The notes beneath the pieces are model-generated. The model saw only the letters and a program-made list of their open reading frames with translations. It was not told where the DNA came from and searched no databases. From positions 1-25,296 of the forward strand of contig JACRHY010000037.1 of the NCBI GenBank assembly GCA_016215765.1: a stretch of 25,296 nucleotides of DNA, read 5' to 3'. Made by a program: the position numbers and the translations under genes. Positions 1 to 6,360 of the stretch are shown one piece after another. How positions within the stretch are numbered: the first letter of the stretch is position 1; each line of letters opens with the position of its first letter. The stretch comes from Parcubacteria group bacterium (GTDB lineage Bacteria > Patescibacteriota > Minisyncoccia > UBA6257 > JACRHY01).

Positions 1-120
1 ATACGCTGCAAGCAGCGGAGTATTCACTCCTTTTTGCTTCGCTCGGATCAAATGGAAGCTAGCTTCCATTTGATCCGAGCGAAGCAAAAAGGAGTGAATA
101 CTCCGCTGCTTGCAGCGTAT
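1..120. repeat. Perfect 120-bp palindrome at the contig edge (60-bp arms, no spacer)
   Basis: Bases 61-120 are the exact reverse complement of bases 1-60, and the centre is AGCTAGCT at 57-64. No unpaired spacer exists. Long perfect palindromes without a loop are normally unstable in bacteria, so a fold-back or assembly artefact at the contig end is a serious alternative to a real cruciform. Smaller hairpins are nested in each arm, at 4-17 and 17-30 and mirrored at 91-104 and 104-117. The stop codon of the GIY-YIG reading frame (TAG, 59-61 on the minus strand) falls in the palindrome centre. Confidence 0.95.
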
Positions 121-379
121 CAAGAGGCGAAGCCGCCTCTTGATACCTCGCGGCTTGCCGCGAGGAGTGTTCATTTTGTTTTTCTCTTTTATAAGCGGCT
201 TCTTGATTATCGTATCTTTCCGAATACAAAAGAACAAGAGGACAGCGACCTTTCAACGAAAAAGTTTTGCCCGCGTTATGTTCTGTAATGCGGCGTTCTA
301 AATCTGTCGTGCACCCGATATAACGCTTCTTATCGCTTAAACTTTTTAATACATAAACAAAATACGTCATGTCTGCCAT
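59..379 (-). CDS. GIY-YIG family nuclease with hairpin-encoded C-terminus
   Basis: This is a small GIY-YIG endonuclease-fold protein (UvrC N-terminal/YhbQ type). Residues 7-9 (FVY) stand at the GIY position and 20-22 (YIG) form the second motif. An arginine pair at 29-30 and Glu60 sit where the family has its catalytic Arg and Glu. Stand-alone members usually end about 15-20 residues after that glutamate. Here normal-looking sequence ends near residue 70, and about 36 further residues are encoded entirely by the hairpin chain and palindrome, so the C-terminus is probably a repeat insertion or an assembly product rather than native protein. ATG at 379 is used; a second ATG at 370 is possible. 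Family members are DNA nucleases, but the substrate of this short subtype is unknown. The fold assignment is firm and the function is not. Confidence 0.8.
   Translation of the reverse strand: MADMTYFVYVLKSLSDKKRYIGCTTDLERRITEHNAGKTFSLKGRCPLVLLYSERYDNQEAAYKREKQNEHSSRQAARYQEAASPLDTLQAAEYSLLFASLGSNGS
91..165. repeat. Chain of four abutting perfect hairpins
   Basis: Four perfect stem-loops follow one another with no gap: 91-104 (5-bp stem, GAAT loop), 104-117 (6-bp stem, 2-nt loop, sharing base 104), 118-145 (11-bp stem, 6-nt loop) and 146-165 (8-bp stem, CTTG loop). On the minus strand they encode roughly residues 72-96 of the GIY-YIG reading frame. They are not transcription terminators, because no U-tract follows any of them. 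The layout resembles REP/BIME-type clusters, but the stems differ in sequence from one another. Confidence 0.85.
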
Positions 380-406
380 AAAAAGCGCGCCCCGCTTTCA
401 GCGGGG
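380..406 (-). terminator. GC hairpin followed by a short U-run, possible secondary terminator
   Basis: A perfect 6-bp stem (390-395 with 401-406, 5-nt loop) is followed on the minus strand, after five bases, by five T residues (384-380). The offset T-run makes it a weak intrinsic terminator. It lies just upstream of the GIY-YIG start, so it may back up the stronger terminator at 417-445 or act as a leader hairpin. Confidence 0.35.
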
Positions 407-412
407 TAAACC

Positions 413-445
413 TCCGAAAAAAAGAAAACGGTGGCTTGTACCGTT
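413..445 (-). terminator. Rho-independent terminator after the Tic20-like gene
   Basis: On the minus strand a 6-bp stem (AACGGT/ACCGTT, 427-445, 7-nt loop) runs directly into a T-rich tract. The tract appears as the A-rich run 417-428 on the plus strand, broken by one G. It lies 30 bases past the stop of the membrane protein at 475-801 and probably ends the htpX-containing transcript. Confidence 0.65.
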
Positions 446-474
446 CTCTTTATAACCGATTTTGCCGAAAAAAG

Positions 475-801
475 CTATATTTTGAATTTTTCCGCCAAAC
501 CGCCGATAAGCGGCAGCGGCTTCGCTTTCCCCGAAAGGGCGTTAACAACGCCGATCAGCCACAAAACAAACAGCAAAATCGCTCCGAGCGGCATTATAAC
601 GAACCAACCGATAAACGGCACGGCGCCGAGAATGCCCCAAATCATCGCGAAAACGAAAAGAACCAGCCCTTGCCGCGCGTGATACTGAGCATACGGACTA
701 TTTTTCTTAAGAAGCAGGGGCAAAACAAAAAGAATTCCCAGGTACGCGATCAGCGCCCAAAGTTTATGCTCTTCAATGTCTTTATTAATTTTCTCTTCCA
801 T
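475..801 (-). CDS. Small Tic20/DUF4870-like membrane protein
   Basis: A protein of 108 residues with three likely transmembrane segments, at about 14-31, 46-66 and 68-88. Between the first two is the motif YAQYHARQGLVLF (about 37-49), typical of the DUF4870/Tic20-like group, where an H-A-x-Q-G motif precedes a hydrophobic helix. Biochemical function in bacteria is unknown. The ATG at 801 is preferred because the protein then begins with the usual charged, cytosolic N-terminus. A GTG at 822, preceded by AAAGG in the tail of htpX, would add seven residues and is a credible alternative. The gene follows htpX closely on the same strand and is closed by a terminator at 413-445, so co-transcription with htpX is likely. 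Confidence 0.75.
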   Translation of the reverse strand: MEEKINKDIEEHKLWALIAYLGILFVLPLLLKKNSPYAQYHARQGLVLFVFAMIWGILGAVPFIGWFVIMPLGAILLFVLWLIGVVNALSGKAKPLPLIGGLAEKFKI

Positions 802-835
802 GCGTAAATTAAAACTAATCACTCGACCTTTGAAA

Positions 836-1726
836 TCAAACGCTCATTTCCATCAACGCTTTGATTCTTTCTTCAACCGGCGGATGAGTCATAAACAATT
901 TGCGGAAAAAAGAGGCCTTGTTTTTTCCTTTGAATGGGTCGTCCAGCCAAAGATGGGCGGTGGCGTTGCTGGCGGCGCACATCGGCGTCCGGTCGGTGGA
1001 AATCTTTTCAAGCGCCCGCGCGAGGCCCTCCGGATAGCGCGTCAGGAGAACGCCGGAAGCGTCCGCCAGAAATTCCCGCTTTCGGGAAATTGCCAGTTGG
1101 ATAAGAACGGCCGCTATCGGCGCCAAAACGGCGCCGATAATCGCCAATATCGCGAAAATATTTCCGCCGCTGTCGCGATCGCGCCTTCCCCCGAAATAAA
1201 GAGAGCGCAGAAACATATCGGAAAGAATGGAAACAAGGCCGACCATCACCACAACCGCCGTTGAAAGCAGCATATCGCGGTTGCCGATATGGGAAAGTTC
1301 GTGGGCGATAACTCCCTCAAGCTCCGACCGGTCCAGCCGTTCCAGAAGACCTTCCGTCACCGCGACAACGGCATGCTTGGAATTTCTGCCGGTGGCGAAA
1401 GCGTTGGGCGCGTTTTCGGGAATAAGATAAACTTTCGGCATCGGCAAACCGGCGGTTATCGTCAGATTTTCAACGATATTATAAAGTTCCGGCGCGTTTT
1501 CTCTGTCCACCGCTTTGGCGCGAGTCATCGCTAAAACAATCTTGTCCGAAAACCAGTAGCTCAAAACGTTCATCAGAATACTAAACGCGACGGCAACATA
1601 GAGAATAGACGAATCGCCGTAATAAAGGGAAAGGATCCAGCCGAAGCAAATAATCAGCGCGAAAAACAGCGCGAAAAACAGCCATGTTTTTCTGGTATTC
1701 GCTTCTTTATGTGAATAAATAGTCAT
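836..1726 (-). CDS. htpX: HtpX-type membrane zinc metalloprotease (M48)
   Basis: This is a membrane-embedded M48B peptidase that degrades misfolded membrane proteins. The zinc motif HELSH is at residues 142-146, with Glu143 as the catalytic base. The third zinc ligand is Glu218 in REFLAD. Hydrophobic segments at about 13-32, 41-60, 154-176 and 189-212 give the four-helix HtpX topology, and the C-terminal motif THPPVEERI (280-288) is typical of the family. Its 296 residues match the usual length. In many bacteria htpX sits next to lemA. Here lemA lies about 1.3 kb upstream on the same strand, separated by hicBA and a C1q-like gene. No clear Shine-Dalgarno sequence precedes the ATG. Confidence 0.95.
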   Translation of the reverse strand: MTIYSHKEANTRKTWLFFALFFALIICFGWILSLYYGDSSILYVAVAFSILMNVLSYWFSDKIVLAMTRAKAVDRENAPELYNIVENLTITAGLPMPKVYLIPENAPNAFATGRNSKHAVVAVTEGLLERLDRSELEGVIAHELSHIGNRDMLLSTAVVVMVGLVSILSDMFLRSLYFGGRRDRDSGGNIFAILAIIGAVLAPIAAVLIQLAISRKREFLADASGVLLTRYPEGLARALEKISTDRTPMCAASNATAHLWLDDPFKGKNKASFFRKLFMTHPPVEERIKALMEMSV

Positions 1727-1785
1727 TAATTTAAATTAAGAATGTCGGGCGTCCTTAGTTTTCAAACCTCAATAGGTTGCCTCAA

Positions 1786-2013
1786 TTATAATAATTTCAG
1801 AATTTCATCCGGAGAAATATTAATTTCTCGGAGAATCTGCCTTAATAAACCGCGGCTAATATCTTCACTGTTATGATACGGCACTAAAGTAAATCGGCCA
1901 TCAGGATGTTTAAAACAAATATGCGCGCCCCTCTGACGTACTTCTTCAAAGCCGAGTTTTTTAAGGACGCGGATTAGGTCGCGAGCTTTTAACGTTGGTA
2001 ATCGACCGCTCAT
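1786..2013 (-). CDS. hicA: HicA-family mRNA interferase toxin
   Basis: A 75-residue YcfA/HicA-type protein with a double-stranded-RNA-binding-like fold. Family members cleave mRNA at the ribosome and are neutralised by HicB. Visible family features are the N-terminal LKARDLIRVLKKLGF helix, the RQRGAHICFKHPDGR strand pair with the conserved catalytic His31, and the VPYHNSEDISRGLLRQIL block (44-61). Length and motifs are complete, so the toxin is probably active. Its ATG overlaps the TGA of hicB by four bases (ATGA, 2010-2013), implying translational coupling with the antitoxin translated first. Confidence 0.9.
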   Translation of the reverse strand: MSGRLPTLKARDLIRVLKKLGFEEVRQRGAHICFKHPDGRFTLVPYHNSEDISRGLLRQILREINISPDEILKLL

Positions 2014-2258
2014 ACTTCTGCCATCTCAAGACCTATAAAACTTGGCTCATAGGCGAAGCTTTTTAGACGTCGACGATATTGAGGGTCGGTTTGAGCCACT
2101 TCAAGACAAAGCAAAATAGCTTCCCGAATTCTCTTTTTAAGTTCCGAAAGTGTTTTGGCTTGGGTATAACAACCGGGGAGAGCCGGGACTGAAGCCGCGA
2201 AATAACCATCTTCGCCTTGTTCAATAATTACTTTAAACTGTTGTAATTTCTTAGCCAT
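2010..2258 (-). CDS. hicB: HicB-family antitoxin
   Basis: An 82-residue UPF0150/HicB antitoxin with a degraded RNase H-like fold. The core GEDGYFAASVPALPGCYTQ (15-33) is followed by the helix TLSELKKRIREAIL. No C-terminal ribbon-helix-helix or HTH domain is present, so this short form may not bind DNA itself. The reading frame is open to 2318, but the start is set at ATG 2258 because a promoter (-10 TAAAAT at 2266-2271, -35 TTGTAT at 2289-2294, 17-bp spacer) would start transcription almost on this ATG. An in-frame ATG at 2267 overlaps the -10 box. Antitoxin-first order and the 4-base overlap with hicA are standard for hicBA. Confidence 0.88.
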   Translation of the reverse strand: MAKKLQQFKVIIEQGEDGYFAASVPALPGCYTQAKTLSELKKRIREAILLCLEVAQTDPQYRRRLKSFAYEPSFIGLEMAEV

Positions 2259-2265
2259 ATAATTC

Positions 2266-2294
2266 ATTTTATCACAACTAAAAATCAAATACAA
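2266..2294 (-). promoter_or_regulatory. Promoter of hicBA, probably leaderless
   Basis: On the minus strand there is a -35 TTGTAT (2289-2294), a 17-bp spacer and a -10 TAAAAT (2266-2271). Counting about seven bases from the -10 box puts the transcript start at or one base before the chosen hicB ATG (2258). Confidence 0.55.
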
Positions 2295-2363
2295 TGCACG
2301 GAGCATGGCCGACCCCATTATTATGGAAGTTCAACTTCTATAGACTTCATGACGATAAATTTT

Positions 2364-2391
2364 AACCTTATGAACTTTTGAAGTTAAGGTT
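2364..2391. repeat. Bulged hairpin between hicB and the C1q-like gene
   Basis: Outer arms AACCTT/AAGGTT (2364-2369, 2386-2391) and inner arms AACTT/AAGTT (2373-2377, 2381-2385) form an 11-bp stem with a 3-nt bulge and a TTG loop. No T-tract follows on either strand, so it is not a standard terminator. It is the only clear structure between the hicB promoter and the end of the gene at 2464. Confidence 0.5.
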
Positions 2392-2463
2392 CACAAGGGT
2401 TTAATTTAATCTAAAAATATCGGGGGTTTTGGTTTTTTGCTTGAAGATTTGCAACGAACAAAA

Positions 2464-3006
2464 TTAGTTGGAAATTTTCGCTCCGGCGAACCACGTCGCA
2501 ATCGACGATCCTTCCACAGTCATAGTTGAGCCCGTATTTTGATACGCATATACTTCAAAATAATCGGAGGAGCCGTTGGCGTCCACTATCACGGCGCCGT
2601 GGACTCCGGCTCGTCCGGAATTGCCGTTAATATCCGCCGTTATTCTTTTATAACCACCTCCGTTTTTGTAAAATCTAATGAAAGCTTGATTGCCGCCAAC
2701 TGGAAGCAACTCTAATTCGGCCGTTAAAAGGTATTTTCCCGCAACGGTCGGAGTGAATCTATTTGACGCGAAATTATTGTTCGTATCAAATTCTTCCGTG
2801 TCAAAAGTTATCAAAGTATCGGTTGTATTGGCTACGCTCTGATTGGCGCTCTTATAAACCGAAAAAACAGGACCGTTATACAAAGATCCGCTCCCGCCGG
2901 GCGGGGTTTGGGTGGGACTGGTCCAGCCGTAAACGACATAAACGACGGCAAAAACCGTTATCAGGACGGATAAGACGACGGGAATTTTACTGAAACGCTT
3001 GCTCAT
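2464..3006 (-). CDS. Membrane-anchored C1q/TNF-like jelly-roll protein
   Basis: A protein of 180 residues. Residues 9-27 form one hydrophobic segment after a basic N-terminus, acting as an uncleaved anchor or signal. A Pro/Gly/Ser linker (about 30-42) leads to a single domain of about 135 residues with C1q-like features: the start PVFSVYKS, the block NRFTPTVAGKYLLTAELEL (near 82-100), a central FIRFYKNG strand and the end ATWFAGAKI. C1q-like domains are trimeric beta jelly rolls used for binding in extracellular proteins. The protein should therefore lie outside the membrane. It follows lemA by 31 bases. A second C1q-like domain ends the prepilin-like protein at 17553-19247. The fold call rests on motif pattern; the ligand is unknown. 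Confidence 0.75.
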   Translation of the reverse strand: MSKRFSKIPVVLSVLITVFAVVYVVYGWTSPTQTPPGGSGSLYNGPVFSVYKSANQSVANTTDTLITFDTEEFDTNNNFASNRFTPTVAGKYLLTAELELLPVGGNQAFIRFYKNGGGYKRITADINGNSGRAGVHGAVIVDANGSSDYFEVYAYQNTGSTMTVEGSSIATWFAGAKISN

Positions 3007-3037
3007 TTGCGAATAAAAATATTTTTTACGCTAAAAG

Positions 3038-3604
3038 CTAAAATTTCACTTTTATCGCTTCTTTTTCTTCCGCTTCGGTTTCAAAGAATTTTTCTTCGTT
3101 GAATCCGAGTAGTTTGGCGACGATACTTGCGGGAAACACGCTTATTTTAATGTTAAGATCCCGAATGTTGCCGTTATAAAACCGGCGCGCCGCCTGGATT
3201 TTATTTTCCGTGTCGGCCAGTTCGCGTTGAAGATCCAAAAAATTAGCGTTGGCTTTAAGGTCGGGGTAATTTTCCGCCACCGCGAAAAGCGTTTTCAGAG
3301 TGTTTGTCAGGGCGTTTTCGGCTTTCTCGCGCTCTATCGGTCCGCCTCCCGCGCCGGCCACGGCCGCGCGCGCTTGGGTAACGTTTTCCAAAACGCTTTT
3401 TTCGTGCTGCATATAACCCTTTACGGATTCAATCAGATTCGGAATAAGGTCGTAGCGGCGCTTCAACTGAACGTCAATGTCGGAAAGAGCTTCGCGCGCC
3501 CGAAAACGCAGCCGCACCAGCGCGTTATAGGTGGCGATGAGCCACAAAACGACGACGGCTAAAGCGGCGTAAATAATGTTAATCGGCGTCAGGTATTTGA
3601 CCAT
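3038..3604 (-). CDS. lemA: LemA family membrane protein
   Basis: A protein of 188 residues with a single N-terminal membrane helix at about 10-26, followed by a long helical bundle. Family signatures include YNALVRLRFRARE (26-38), the IDVQLKRRYDLIPNLIESVKGY block and the C-terminal RFYNGNIRDLNIKISVFPA segment ending LLGFNEEKFFE. Length and order match LemA throughout. The molecular role is unknown, although lemA is very often linked to htpX, which lies further along the same strand here. An extended -10 element (TGCTATACT, 3641-3649) sits upstream, giving a leader of about 30 bases. Confidence 0.93.
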   Translation of the reverse strand: MVKYLTPINIIYAALAVVVLWLIATYNALVRLRFRAREALSDIDVQLKRRYDLIPNLIESVKGYMQHEKSVLENVTQARAAVAGAGGGPIEREKAENALTNTLKTLFAVAENYPDLKANANFLDLQRELADTENKIQAARRFYNGNIRDLNIKISVFPASIVAKLLGFNEEKFFETEAEEKEAIKVKF

Positions 3605-3640
3605 ATTTTATTTCGCGTTAATTTTCTTTTGGTATAACGC

Positions 3641-3649
3641 AGTATAGCA
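3641..3649 (-). promoter_or_regulatory. Extended -10 promoter element for lemA
   Basis: The minus-strand sequence TGCTATACT matches the TGnTATAAT extended -10 pattern with one mismatch in the hexamer. No good -35 box is seen, which is acceptable for extended -10 promoters. It lies between the groEL stop and lemA, so lemA can be transcribed separately from groESL; no terminator was seen after groEL. Confidence 0.4.
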
Positions 3650-3670
3650 TTTCCGGCGCAAAAATCCCAC

Positions 3671-5329
3671 TTAGTACATCCCCGGCATATGTCCCGCGTC
3701 GCCGGCGCTTTTTTCTTTCTTTTCCGGAATGTCGGTTATCGCCGCGCCGATGATGAGATAATTACTCGCCACCGATAAGGCGTTGACGAAGGCGATCTTG
3801 GTAACTTTGAGCGGATCAATGATTCCGGCCTGCTTTAAATCGCCCACTTTATTAACATCGGCGTTAAAACCGAACCAAGCCCTCTCCGCTCCCTTCAGCG
3901 ACGCTTTTTGCTTTTTCAAATCCTGGATGACCTTTCCGGGGGTTTCTCCGCTGTTGCTCGCAATGGCGCTGATCGGCGCTTCCATGGCCTTCCTCAAAAT
4001 AAACTTGGCGTATTCGGATACCGCGGCGTTTTCCGGATCGCCGTGAACGGACGCTTCCGCGACCACGTTAAAAAGAGCCATGCCTCCGCCCGGGACGATG
4101 CCCTCCTCCATCGCGGCCCGCGTGGCGGCGACGGCGTCTTCCACTCTTTGTTTCAGCTCTTTTTGCGCCGATTCGGTCGGCGCGCCGACCTTGATAACGG
4201 CAACTCCGCCGGCCAGTTTTCCGAGCCGTTCCTGCAGTTTTTCTTTGTCAAATTCGGAAGTGACGGTTTTTATCTGGGATTTAAGCTGGCTGACGCGGCT
4301 CTCAATCGCTTTTTTATCGCCCTTGCCGCCGACGATGACGGCCTTGTCTTTATCGGCGATGACCTTATGGGCGTGCCCGAGATCGGAAACGGCGACGGTT
4401 TCCAGTTTTTTCCCCAAATCTTCGGAAATGAATTCCGCGCCGGTAACGACGGCGATGTCCTGAAGCATTTCTTTTCTCCGGTCTCCGAAGCCGGGCGCCT
4501 TGATCGCCAAAACGTTGAAAATGCCGCGCAGTTTATTGACGATTAAAGTCGCCAACGCCTCGCCTTCAACCTCCTCGGCCACGATTACCAGTTCTTTTTT
4601 TCCGCCCTGGACTATTTTTTCAAGCAGTGGAAGAAGTTCTCCGATGGCGGAAATTTTCTTGTCGGTTACGAGAATATACGGATCTTCCAGCGCCGCTTCC
4701 ATCCTTTCCTGATTGGTAATCATATAGGGAGAAACAAAACCGCGGTCAAACTGCATGCCTTCCACCAATTCGTAAGAATTGCCGATGGTGTTGGAGTCCT
4801 CAATGGTAACCACTCCGTCGCGGCCGATTTTTTCCATCACTTCCGCGATAAGGCCACCGATCTCCTGATCTTTGGCGGAAAGAGTCGCGACTTCCTTGAT
4901 CCGCTTATTGTCGTCAATGGGCTCTTTTTGCGCTTCCAGTCCTTTAATGATTTCCTTTCCGGCTTTTTTCAACTCTTCCGCCAAATTAATGACGTTAAAT
5001 CCTTTTTCGCGGATCGCCTTTTCGCCTTCGTCTATAATGGCGTGCGCCAAAACGACGGACGTCGTGGTGCCGTCGCCGACGTTGTCGTTTGTTTTGTCGG
5101 CGGCTTGTTTTATCAGATCGGCGCCGAGATTTTCAAATTTATCTTCCAGTTCTATCTCCTTGGCGACCGTCACGCCGTCAAAAGTCACCTGCGGGGCGCC
5201 GTACCCCTTTTCAAGAACAACGGCGCGGCCTCGCGGTCCCAGAGTCATTCTGACCGCGTCGGCAAGTTTGTCTATGCCCTTTTTCATTGACGCCCGCGCG
5301 TCTTCGTTGAATAAAATTTGTTTAGCCAT
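3671..5329 (-). CDS. groEL: Chaperonin GroEL (60 kDa)
   Basis: Complete 552-residue group I chaperonin, the ATP-driven folding chamber that works with GroES in the cytosol. Motifs in order: MTLGPRGRAVVLEK (28-41), the ATP-site GDGTTT (85-90), the apical domain, and the second nucleotide site EEGIVPGGGMALF in the C-terminal third. The family's flexible Gly-Gly-Met tail is replaced by a short GHMPGMY end. It is separated from groES by 150 bases of AT-rich inverted repeat (5335-5468), longer than the usual groES-groEL gap. Control is expected from the groES promoter and CIRCE at 5795-5859. The start ATG at 5329 gives the standard MAKQILFNEDAR N-terminus. Confidence 0.98.
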   Translation of the reverse strand: MAKQILFNEDARASMKKGIDKLADAVRMTLGPRGRAVVLEKGYGAPQVTFDGVTVAKEIELEDKFENLGADLIKQAADKTNDNVGDGTTTSVVLAHAIIDEGEKAIREKGFNVINLAEELKKAGKEIIKGLEAQKEPIDDNKRIKEVATLSAKDQEIGGLIAEVMEKIGRDGVVTIEDSNTIGNSYELVEGMQFDRGFVSPYMITNQERMEAALEDPYILVTDKKISAIGELLPLLEKIVQGGKKELVIVAEEVEGEALATLIVNKLRGIFNVLAIKAPGFGDRRKEMLQDIAVVTGAEFISEDLGKKLETVAVSDLGHAHKVIADKDKAVIVGGKGDKKAIESRVSQLKSQIKTVTSEFDKEKLQERLGKLAGGVAVIKVGAPTESAQKELKQRVEDAVAATRAAMEEGIVPGGGMALFNVVAEASVHGDPENAAVSEYAKFILRKAMEAPISAIASNSGETPGKVIQDLKKQKASLKGAERAWFGFNADVNKVGDLKQAGIIDPLKVTKIAFVNALSVASNYLIIGAAITDIPEKKEKSAGDAGHMPGMY

Positions 5330-5334
5330 GGTTT

Positions 5335-5468
5335 AAAATTTTTAATTTCTAATTTTTAATTTCCAATTAATGATTAAATTTTTCAATTGATTTAATTTTC
5401 AAACGTTTAAAGATTGAAAATTGGATCATTGATTAAAAATTGTAAATTAAGAATTGAAAATTGGAGTA
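5335..5468. repeat. AT-rich imperfect inverted repeat between groES and groEL
   Basis: Two arms of about 50 bases (roughly 5335-5388 and 5419-5468) are imperfect reverse complements made of shuffled AATTTTTAAT/CAATT words. Read on the minus strand, the pair could fold into a long A-U hairpin between groES and groEL, lying in the groESL transcript. No CIRCE or promoter with both boxes is evident here. It could tune the GroES:GroEL ratio through RNA processing or pausing, or simply be a degenerate intergenic repeat. Confidence 0.65.
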
Positions 5469-5479
5469 ATTTTTAGGTT

Positions 5480-5770
5480 TTAGTCAAGAATTGCCAATAT
5501 ATCTCCCTCGTCGCCGACCAGATATTTCTTGACGTCAAGCTCTACTTCGTCCGGGCCGTATTTCTTGAATAAAACAACGTCGCCGACCTTCACGGACATC
5601 GCCATTCTCTCTCCCTTTTCGCCAAGCTTTCCGGGGCCGGCGGCGACAATCTTTCCTTTGACCGGCTTCTGTTTTTCGGCCGTGTCGGGGATAACGATGC
5701 CCGACTTGGTTTTTTGCTCTTCCTCAATCGCTTCAATGAAGACGTGATCCGATAATGGTTTGAAGTTCAT
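5480..5770 (-). CDS. groES: Co-chaperonin GroES (10 kDa)
   Basis: Complete 96-residue GroES, the heptameric lid of the GroEL chamber. It begins MNFKPLSDHVFIEAIEEEQK. The mobile loop that contacts GroEL is KTKSGIVIPDTAEKQ (about 21-35), followed by the typical GKIVAAGPGK turn, VGDVVLFKKYGPDEVEL and the end DEGDILAIL. It is the first gene of the groESL unit, about 50 bases downstream of a strong promoter and CIRCE operator. The leader is A/T-rich without a Shine-Dalgarno sequence. Confidence 0.97.
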   Translation of the reverse strand: MNFKPLSDHVFIEAIEEEQKTKSGIVIPDTAEKQKPVKGKIVAAGPGKLGEKGERMAMSVKVGDVVLFKKYGPDEVELDVKKYLVGDEGDILAILD

Positions 5771-5794
5771 TTTTGTTTTTTAAAAAATTTGTCT

Positions 5795-5821
5795 TTGGCA
5801 ATCTCGACCGCAGAGTGCCAG
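5795..5821 (-). promoter_or_regulatory. CIRCE operator upstream of groESL
   Basis: TTGGCAATC, then nine bases, then GAGTGCCAG: the 9-9-9 CIRCE layout bound by HrcA. Against the classic TTAGCACTC/GAGTGCTAA it carries the same A-to-G (T-to-C) change seen in the hrcA CIRCE at 14380-14406, plus one extra mismatch in each arm. It starts only about ten bases downstream of the -10 box, so bound HrcA would block transcription initiation. Confidence 0.85.
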
Positions 5822-5831
5822 CTATCAGTCA

Positions 5832-5859
5832 ATTTTATCCGCCGGAAAAATATTGTCAA
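5832..5859 (-). promoter_or_regulatory. groESL promoter
   Basis: On the minus strand there is a perfect -35 TTGACA (5854-5859), a 16-bp spacer and a -10 TAAAAT (5832-5837). The predicted start, near 5825, lies just ahead of CIRCE, giving a repressible housekeeping-type heat-shock promoter. Confidence 0.75.
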
Positions 5860-5874
5860 CCCCAAAAAGCGAAG

Positions 5875-5900
5875 AAAAAGGCCCCGTGTTTCAAGGGGCC
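5875..5900 (-). terminator. Terminator containing a stop codon
   Basis: The minus strand shows a 6-bp GGCCCC/GGGGCC stem (5880-5900, 9-nt loop) followed directly by five T residues. The TGA stop of the upstream gene (5891-5893) is in the loop, so the gene's last codons form part of the terminator. It insulates groESL from the PD-(D/E)XK-like gene. Confidence 0.8.
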
Positions 5901-6253
5901 GCTTCCGTCTTTCTCATTATAAAAAGATGAAACATCCCGATATTCGCCTTGACGTTTTTGATTATCTTCCGCAAAACGTTTCTGACGTCAGCGACGTCGT
6001 GCTTTTCCTTCGCCACAACGGCGATGATAAACGGATATTTCTGGTAATGATACCCGAGTTTTTTGGGAGACGACTTAACCTGAAGAGGAAGAACGAGATT
6101 CCCTTCCAAGAAAACGAGGAAGTCAATTCCCTGGGAATCCAGGTGTCCGTTTTTGGCGGAGCGGCGGAATCCAACAATCAGATTTTCCGATTTTAAAATT
6201 TCCAGTGCTTCGCTTGTTTTCTCTTCGGCGGGGTTCCGTTCGCCGCAGCTCAT
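5891..6253 (-). CDS. PD-(D/E)XK-like nuclease-fold protein, small
   Basis: A 120-residue protein without clear full-length homologue recognition. The pattern EEKTSEALEIL (10-20), then GIDFLVFLE with Asp44, then LPLQVKSS with Gln58 and Lys60, fits a PD-(D/E)XK core in which the usual D/E before xK is Gln. It is followed by a YPFIIAVV strand. Such folds include Holliday-junction resolvases, restriction enzymes and repair nucleases; the substrate here is unknown. The start at 6253 is supported by a strong Shine-Dalgarno sequence, AAGGAGG, seven bases upstream, which is rare in this window. The stop is embedded in the terminator at 5875-5900. It is probably a single-gene transcription unit. Confidence 0.65.
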   Translation of the reverse strand: MSCGERNPAEEKTSEALEILKSENLIVGFRRSAKNGHLDSQGIDFLVFLEGNLVLPLQVKSSPKKLGYHYQKYPFIIAVVAKEKHDVADVRNVLRKIIKNVKANIGMFHLFIMRKTEAAP

Positions 6254-6360
6254 CCATCGTCCTCCTTAAAAAACGCGAGGGTGTTGTTGAAAAACTGCTT
6301 TCAGGATAACAATCGCCGTCGAAAAACGCAAGGCGCGCTTTTTATTCTCCTTCGCCGAAT

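Noticed and set aside
2259..2318. 20-residue N-terminal extension of HicB
   Set aside because: It covers the hicBA promoter; HicB proteins start just before the first strand.
2364..2391. Terminator between hicB and the C1q-like gene
   Set aside because: The bulged hairpin has no T-tract on either strand.
3908..4546. 212-residue plus-strand frame opposite groEL
   Set aside because: It is an antisense shadow of an unambiguous groEL, with no protein family features or start signal.
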